The position numbers and the translations under genes are program-made. Shown one piece after another: positions 21,441 to 26,596 of a stretch of 26,596 bases of DNA. Source of the stretch: a virus. Location of the stretch: positions 1 through 26,596 of IMG/VR virus record IMGVR_UViG_3300050821_009289. One strand, given 5' to 3'. How positions within the stretch are numbered: position 1 is the stretch's first letter; each line of letters opens with the position of its first letter. Under the pieces are notes generated by a model. It saw nothing but the letters and a program-made list of their open reading frames with translations, was not told the DNA's origin and ran no database searches.

Positions 21441-22319
21441 ATGGACCCGGCTTCATGCTGCTCGCCTTGTGATACCCAAGTTGCTCCCGTCGCGGTGGTC
21501 GGTCCACAGGGCGCTACCGGACCTGCTGGAACCAACGGCACCAACGGCGTCAGTGCGTTCACGACCACCACCGCTCAAGTTGGACCAACACCGGGAGACA
21601 CAACCACGACCTACAATCTTCCCGTAGCAAACTCGACTTCATTTGTTGTCGGTCAGGATATTATCGCAGGGCAAGGACCGGGCGTTATTCTCGCCAATCC
21701 GGGTCCGCTGGCAATGGTCATCACAGCAATTCCATCTCCCGTCAGTATCACAGTTAAGAATCTTCGTGTGGCTGACCAAGGCGTGACCTTGAGCAGCGGT
21801 GCGGTGGTGTCTATGAGTGGATTTCTGCCGGCAGTTCCCATAAGCATCGCTCAAGGTGGAACGAATGCTATTACTAAAGCGGCTGCACAGACCTCTTTAG
21901 GTGTTGGTCAAAACTCAATTATTTCAAGTGCTGCCACAGGAACAGCTCAAGTCATTACCAACGGTTTCGTTCAGGTTGCAGCGATTGACGTTCAACTAAC
22001 GGCTACGGGAAGTTACGAATTGCGGGGTCATATTGTTGTCGATTTCAACGCGGTGACTTTCGCCGCGAGCCGTGTCATTAGCGCAAAGATTCGCAACATC
22101 ACTCAGGGCGTTGACCTCGCAACGGGGGTCATCAACACGCAGATAGTGACAACGACTAGCTTTCCGAGTCATCACCTCATCATCCCGCCCGTCCTTTACG
22201 CTGGAGCCGTGGCAAATGATCACCTTCAAATCCTCGTACAGATCTCAGTAATTAATTCGGCGGGCACCCTGTCCGTGGATTCAGGAAGCCTTGAGGCAAT
22301 TCCGTTACGCCTAAGTTAA
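21441..22319 (+). CDS. Collagen-like tail fibre / receptor-binding protein
   Basis: 292 aa. After an SCCSPC N-terminus there are G-x-y repeats (GPQGATGPAGTNGTNG, 21-36). The motif AQGGTNAITKAAAQTSLG (137-154) is a close variant of the AQGGTGATTAADARTNLG repeat seen in many phage tail fibres. Residues ~165-292 alternate strands in a C1q/TNF-like jelly-roll pattern, a common receptor-binding tip. The start ATG 21441 is 42 nt from the divergent terminase start, with GAGAG 9 nt upstream. It likely trimerises. Confidence 0.85.
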   Translation: MDPASCCSPCDTQVAPVAVVGPQGATGPAGTNGTNGVSAFTTTTAQVGPTPGDTTTTYNLPVANSTSFVVGQDIIAGQGPGVILANPGPLAMVITAIPSPVSITVKNLRVADQGVTLSSGAVVSMSGFLPAVPISIAQGGTNAITKAAAQTSLGVGQNSIISSAATGTAQVITNGFVQVAAIDVQLTATGSYELRGHIVVDFNAVTFAASRVISAKIRNITQGVDLATGVINTQIVTTTSFPSHHLIIPPVLYAGAVANDHLQILVQISVINSAGTLSVDSGSLEAIPLRLS

Positions 22320-22325
22320 GGTAAT

Positions 22326-22922
22326 ATGGTTGGTTACGTAAATAAATCGGTGTTTCCAACATCTCTAACACCGAAACAAAATACGTGCGGAGTTTATGGA
22401 ATAATAAGCAATGCTGACGGCAGGATTTACGTTGGTGGTTCTGCTGACTTAGGCAGGAGATTTTCCACTCACAAATACGACCTATCAAAACGAGAGCACT
22501 GCAACCCGCATCTTCAAAGACTCCACGACGAGAATCCATCATCGTTGGAGTTTTTTGTAATCGAAGAAGTTCAAGACAACTCTCAGCTTCGAAATCGAGA
22601 ACAGTTTTGGATGGATTTTTACAAATCGTACCTGATTGAAAATGGTTTTAACACAAATCCAAAATCAGACTCTTCGAAAGGGTATAAGCACCAACCAGAG
22701 ACGTTAGCCAAGTCAAGTCTTACAAGAATTAAAAACGGAAGGCGAGACAACCGTGCCGTGATACAAATGGATTTTCAAGGGAATGAAATAGCAAAGTTCA
22801 AATCCATTACGGAGGCAGCCAACAGTATTGGAATTGTGGAAAGTTGCGTTCGCAGATGCTGTAATGGAGAGCGAAATCATTCAGGTGGTTTTAAGTGGAA
22901 ATATGCCGACTCCACAAAGTAG
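22326..22922 (+). CDS. GIY-YIG homing endonuclease with NUMOD domain
   Basis: 198 aa. The nuclease shows CGVYGI (21-26), IYVGGS (34-39), GRRF (43-46) with the catalytic Arg, H49 and E92 in REQFW, as in I-TevI/Seg-type enzymes. A linker leads to a NUMOD-type DNA-binding module (143-195): AVIQMDFQGNEIAKFKSI, then helices and GGFKWKY. It is free-standing: no group I intron core is seen. Its last 20 nt overlap the start of the tail gene. It is A+T-richer than its neighbours. It probably spreads by cutting fibre/tail DNA of related phages. Confidence 0.93.
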   Translation: MVGYVNKSVFPTSLTPKQNTCGVYGIISNADGRIYVGGSADLGRRFSTHKYDLSKREHCNPHLQRLHDENPSSLEFFVIEEVQDNSQLRNREQFWMDFYKSYLIENGFNTNPKSDSSKGYKHQPETLAKSSLTRIKNGRRDNRAVIQMDFQGNEIAKFKSITEAANSIGIVESCVRRCCNGERNHSGGFKWKYADSTK

Positions 22923-25017
22923 CCAACTAACTCCTAACACGGTTACTGATTCACTTTTTTCATTCGAAAATGGGATGAACTCGGGAGTTTCTCCCCTGCT
23001 TTTACCCAAGAATCAGCTTGCGTGGGCAAGTAATTCCACAACCAGAGGTAACTTACTTCACCCGAGACCGGCAAGGAGGATTCTAACTCTTAATTTTGGT
23101 GGGAACTCAGCTTTGCAAACGGCGGTAACAACAGGATTATTTCAGGGGTACGTATACTATAAACCAGATTTAGGAAATGAGATGTTGATCGCCTCTATTT
23201 CTGGAAGACTGTACAGCTTCACCCCTGTCGGCACCACAGCTACAGTCGCCGACGTTACTGGGGCCAATCCGCAGTCAGCAACGGCCCTTCAAGCATGGCT
23301 CATCCAAGCTGAGAATTACGTCATTTGGACTGATGGGGTTAACTTGCCAGTGTTTTTCGATGGGACCAACACAGCCAGATCTAACGGCACTCCACCTCCA
23401 CCTCCACCGGCGGCAATTTACAAATCTACAGCACTGTTCACGATACCTGGAAATTACAACGGATTTTCAGTTCCTCCGCCTGCGCCAATAACGATTGCGT
23501 TAAACTCTAATTTCCTCGGACCAAACGGAGATACGATTGGAGTCAACTTGGGAAGTAGCACCCCGCTCACTGGAATAGTCGTTTCTGGAACAGGCACCAC
23601 CAACATCGGAGTTACGTTTTATATCCAGAATAACAATCCTCCGTTTAATATCAACGTGCCCACGGGGGCGGTAGTGCAGGATACTACGTTTCCAAACCCA
23701 CCGGTTTTTCAATTCCCGATTGGAAGACAGACAGCCTACGTTCGAAATCGTGTTTGGATGGTTCTTGCTGACGGACTTCAATACATGGCTGGTGACATTG
23801 TTGGTGGACCGTCGGGAACCAAGGCGCTCAACTTCCGTGATGCGATTCTTAATATCACCGAGAACCAATACCTAGTTGGTGGTGGAACGTTCCGAGTGCC
23901 GGGAAGCATCGGCGCAATTACCGCGATGATAGGCACCGCTCAAATTGACGTTTCGCTCGGTCAGGGGCCATTGATGGTATTCACCGCTACTCACGTATTT
24001 AGCTGCAACGCTCCAGTTGACCGAACGACTTGGCAGAACCTCACCAATCCCCTTGTGACCGAACCCGCGATTGGAAACGGCGCTCTTGGGCAGTACTCAA
24101 CCTTCCTCACTAATAGTGATACAATTTACAGATCGCCTGATGGTATTCGTTCACTGATTCTCGCAGCCCAAGACTTCAATTTGTGGATTAGAACTCCAAT
24201 CAGTCGTGAAGTTGCACGGATTCTCAGCTTCGACAACGCAGCGTTGCTCGCTTTTGGAAGTGGTTGCTTTTTCGACAATCGAATCCTGATGACAGCCGCT
24301 CCTGTTGCGACAGCATCACAGGGCGTTTATCACCAAGCGTTGGTTGTGTTGAATACCGATCTGATTTCTACTGTGCGTGAAAAGGAATCGCCAGCTTACG
24401 ACGGCGCTTGGCCTGGTCTGAATATCATGGGAATAACTACGGGGTTGTTCGCGCTAGTCCAACGGTGTTACACGTTCGTTTTCAATCCAGTGCTCTCGGT
24501 TTTAGAGCTTTGGGAACTAATGCCGGAAGCGGCGTCTTCCGTTGAAAATAATCCCAATCCACCGTTGGTTGGAGACAATGGAACCGATGCTATTACATGG
24601 TGGTTTGAAAGTCCAGTTCTGTTCAAAGAACAGACACCGGCACAGCGCACTTTCAAGCGGTTGGACAATGGGGAAATATCTGTGGATAAGTTGGTGGGGA
24701 GAGTTGATTTTCAGGTGTTCTACAAACCCGATCAATACCCGTGCTGGACTTTATGGCGAGCTTGGAGTCAATGCGCTATTCAAAACACTGGACAGCCAAC
24801 AGATAATTCCAAACCGGGGTTTGTGCCTCGCGTTGGACTCGGAACACCATCGGGCGATCCTTGTGATTCTTTTACGAATAGACCGATGAGGGAAGGATTC
24901 AACTTCCAAGTCAAAGTTGTGATAACCGGACAGTGTGAATTCATTGGTGCTCGATTTGAAGCGTTGGTTATACCGATGCCGAAGTATGCGCCTCCAATTT
25001 GTGCGCCGGTTTGTTGA
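22903..25017 (+). CDS. Large tail / virion stabilisation-type protein
   Basis: 704 aa from ATG 22903, preferred because earlier in-frame starts lie within the GIY-YIG gene. The beginning (NSGVSP.LLPKNQ.AWASN.TTRG...RPAR) follows the N-terminal pattern of phage stabilisation/tail proteins, and the rest is repetitive beta-rich sequence likely forming a propeller-like or barrel body. A proline stretch covers 164-169. The C-terminus ends PPICAPVC. No enzymatic motif. Four nt before the next ATG. Neck, tail hub or base plate roles are possible; sequence alone cannot choose. Confidence 0.7.
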   Translation: MPTPQSSQLTPNTVTDSLFSFENGMNSGVSPLLLPKNQLAWASNSTTRGNLLHPRPARRILTLNFGGNSALQTAVTTGLFQGYVYYKPDLGNEMLIASISGRLYSFTPVGTTATVADVTGANPQSATALQAWLIQAENYVIWTDGVNLPVFFDGTNTARSNGTPPPPPPAAIYKSTALFTIPGNYNGFSVPPPAPITIALNSNFLGPNGDTIGVNLGSSTPLTGIVVSGTGTTNIGVTFYIQNNNPPFNINVPTGAVVQDTTFPNPPVFQFPIGRQTAYVRNRVWMVLADGLQYMAGDIVGGPSGTKALNFRDAILNITENQYLVGGGTFRVPGSIGAITAMIGTAQIDVSLGQGPLMVFTATHVFSCNAPVDRTTWQNLTNPLVTEPAIGNGALGQYSTFLTNSDTIYRSPDGIRSLILAAQDFNLWIRTPISREVARILSFDNAALLAFGSGCFFDNRILMTAAPVATASQGVYHQALVVLNTDLISTVREKESPAYDGAWPGLNIMGITTGLFALVQRCYTFVFNPVLSVLELWELMPEAASSVENNPNPPLVGDNGTDAITWWFESPVLFKEQTPAQRTFKRLDNGEISVDKLVGRVDFQVFYKPDQYPCWTLWRAWSQCAIQNTGQPTDNSKPGFVPRVGLGTPSGDPCDSFTNRPMREGFNFQVKVVITGQCEFIGARFEALVIPMPKYAPPICAPVC

Positions 25018-25020
25018 CGT

Positions 25021-25932
25021 ATGACCACCCCAATTTGCAATCCATGTCTTGGAATTCCGTGCGACAATCCACCTGACCTTGCGTCGGGCATTGACGGCGC
25101 AATTTATTCGGCCCTCGACTATAGTTTCATCGTCCAGTGCCCGCCGCTCTGCTTTTGTCCCGCTGGCGTGTTCCCTCAAACGATTTCGATTCTCGCCAGC
25201 ACAATACATCCCGTAATTCCGCCCATACCAGAAACCGGATTACCGATAATCCTTCGTCTTCAAGGTTGCTCTGCGCTCATCACACGCACGCTTCCGTTTG
25301 GTTCGACTCAAGCTACCATCGCCGCCGCCGCGCAGTCGATGCAAGCGGAGTGGGCGGGACAACAAGCGTTGTGCAACGCGTTGCTGGTGCCGGGTGTAAG
25401 TTGTTTGGCTCCCGCCAGCTTTGTTGATGTGTGCAATGACGCTCAGAATTTTGTGTGCCCCTACAACGGGCTTACGGTCAGCAATCCAGCGGGACTTTAC
25501 TGCCAGAGATTGTCCACCATCGGGTTGACTCCCTCTCAAATTACTACACAGATTGCAGCCATAAAGGCAAACCTTAACAATCTTGCCCAAACGATAGGAA
25601 ATTGCCAATTTATCCATGTTGTTTGTAGTGTCGTGGAGAGCTTCAATGGAATTCCTGGTGGAGATGTTATAAATCTGTTTTGCAACAATGTGGGAAACAC
25701 AGCATTTGATAGTTCCGGTTTTCAGGTATGTCATCCCGACGGCACTGGTTGTAGTAATTCATTGCACGCCTCAACTCCTCCAAACACACAGATTTTGATT
25801 CAATCAGTGTCATCGGCTTTTTTTGCAACCAATGGTTTCAGTATAAAATTCAACGGGTTTTTTCTTTTAGTGGACAACAATTCTTCCACAATCGACCGCC
25901 AAGTTGTTGTGACGGTGGGTTGCGGGGTGTAA
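25021..25932 (+). CDS. Cys-rich virion protein of unknown function
   Basis: 303 aa with about 18 cysteines, unusual for a phage protein. The N-terminus has PICNPCLGIPC, matching the end of the upstream protein in style. A helical central part (about 95-200) carries AAAAQSMQAEWAGQQ and IAAIKANLNNLAQ; the C-terminal 100 residues look like a beta sandwich. No enzyme motif, no signal peptide. Position in the tail block suggests a tail or surface protein. Confidence 0.68.
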   Translation: MTTPICNPCLGIPCDNPPDLASGIDGAIYSALDYSFIVQCPPLCFCPAGVFPQTISILASTIHPVIPPIPETGLPIILRLQGCSALITRTLPFGSTQATIAAAAQSMQAEWAGQQALCNALLVPGVSCLAPASFVDVCNDAQNFVCPYNGLTVSNPAGLYCQRLSTIGLTPSQITTQIAAIKANLNNLAQTIGNCQFIHVVCSVVESFNGIPGGDVINLFCNNVGNTAFDSSGFQVCHPDGTGCSNSLHASTPPNTQILIQSVSSAFFATNGFSIKFNGFFLLVDNNSSTIDRQVVVTVGCGV

Positions 25933-25976
25933 ATAACATTGACCATTGTGAAGAATAGAACTATTGAGGCTTTGCG

Positions 25977-26596
25977 ATGTTAACTGTCTCCGAAGCCCAA
26001 AGCAGCCGACTAAACCGAATCTCGGGTGTCTGCGCTGGCTCTGCGGATTGGTTCCAACTTTTGAACGATGCCACTCGCCAGTTGATGCGTCGTGGTAATT
26101 GGTGGGGGACACTCAAGGTCATGCGCGGTTGCATTTACAACGGATGTATAGCGTGGCCGAGACAAGTTGGCACCGTTCTCGCCTTCGACCGCTGCGGCAG
26201 TGCGCCTCCTAAAAACCAATGGGCCGAATTCAATGCAGTACTTCCCGAACATGTACACCAATTCAACCGTGACGGAGAGTTTGGCTGTGCTCGCGACCTC
26301 GCTTTGGTTGACCACGGCACGAGTCCGGTCTTTAACCAAATCGCGTGCGGCCAAAATGTTTATATCCGATTCATGCCGGTTCAGCCAACCGACGTGGGTA
26401 AAACTATCACTGTTTTCGGATTGGATTCTAACGGTGTGGAAATCATCACCACAAGAAGTGATGGAACAATACAACCGGGCATTGTGCTCACGCTTGAAAT
26501 CCCATTTGTTCAGACGCCATTCGCCATGAGACGAGTGGATCGTGTCATCAAAGCTGCCACGGACGGTCCCGTTTACGGATACCAAGTAAGTGTAAC
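25977..26596 (+). CDS. Partial virion protein, cut by right edge
   Basis: Open from ATG 25977 to the window end, 206 codons with no stop, so the 3' end is missing. NDATRQLMRRGNWWGT (30-45), GCIYNGCIAWPRQV (51-64) and NQWAEFN (80-86) form a recognisable conserved block seen in uncharacterised virion proteins of environmental phages. A beta-strand-rich part follows, with TITVFGLDSNG and FVQTPFAMRR-type segments. Probably a tail or tube protein; not firmly assigned. Confidence 0.7.
   Translation, partial: MLTVSEAQSSRLNRISGVCAGSADWFQLLNDATRQLMRRGNWWGTLKVMRGCIYNGCIAWPRQVGTVLAFDRCGSAPPKNQWAEFNAVLPEHVHQFNRDGEFGCARDLALVDHGTSPVFNQIACGQNVYIRFMPVQPTDVGKTITVFGLDSNGVEIITTRSDGTIQPGIVLTLEIPFVQTPFAMRRVDRVIKAATDGPVYGYQVSV

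Noticed and set aside
24751-25209. Minus-strand frame across the end of the tail gene
   Set aside because: It spans two well-supported plus-strand genes and has no domain; it is antisense shadow.
1-26596. tRNA genes, CRISPR arrays, insertion sequences or integrase
   Set aside because: No T-loop/cloverleaf pattern, evenly spaced repeats, transposase or recombinase motifs were seen on either strand.

Overview
The window looks like a stretch of an uncultured tailed phage (Caudoviricetes) genome or prophage. It carries a terminase large subunit, a portal protein, a probable scaffold and major capsid protein, and a block of fibre and tail-type virion genes. I see no ribosomal RNA, tRNA, integrase, replication gene, lysis enzyme or host housekeeping gene. 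No tape-measure or tail-tube/sheath gene is visible, so a short-tailed particle is possible but not proven. The host cannot be fixed. Few genes have a Shine-Dalgarno motif, and most starts overlap the preceding stop by 4 nt.

Layout. (1) 844-9405, minus strand: the head module, in transcription order portal, a Lar-like zinc ribbon, a PurD-like ATP-grasp ligase, four small proteins, scaffold, an HNH endonuclease and the major capsid protein. (2) 9377-17469, minus strand, feeding directly into the head module: about 18 tightly packed genes. They include a VRR-NUC nuclease, a sugar-O-methyltransferase-like enzyme, a radical SAM enzyme, two glycosyltransferase-like proteins, a DUF5672-glycosyltransferase fusion, several zinc-ribbon miniproteins and two 33-aa membrane peptides. 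Fifteen of the 17 junctions from 17308 to 9377 are ATGA/GTGA overlaps, so translation is probably coupled all along. Several of these genes are under 55 codons and easy to miss. (3) 17470-17548: a short divergent control region with an inverted repeat and a direct repeat. (4) 17549-19617, plus strand: an accessory island with a ribbon-helix-helix regulator, a Dam-type adenine methyltransferase, a secreted Cys-rich protein and small coiled-coil or zinc proteins. It ends tail-to-tail with (5) terminase, 19614-21398, minus strand. (6) 21441-26596, plus strand: a collagen-like fibre, a GIY-YIG endonuclease, a large tail-type protein, a Cys-rich protein and a gene cut by the right edge.

Two themes stand out. 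First, four free-standing homing-type endonucleases (three HNH-type, one GIY-YIG) sit next to virion genes, and two of them overlap the first codons of the virion gene downstream. Second, the phage carries an unusual set of modification enzymes (ATP-grasp ligase, radical SAM, methyltransferase, three glycosyltransferase-like proteins) translationally linked to the head genes. Modification of a virion protein, small peptide or glycan is a reasonable hypothesis; the substrate is not visible from sequence.
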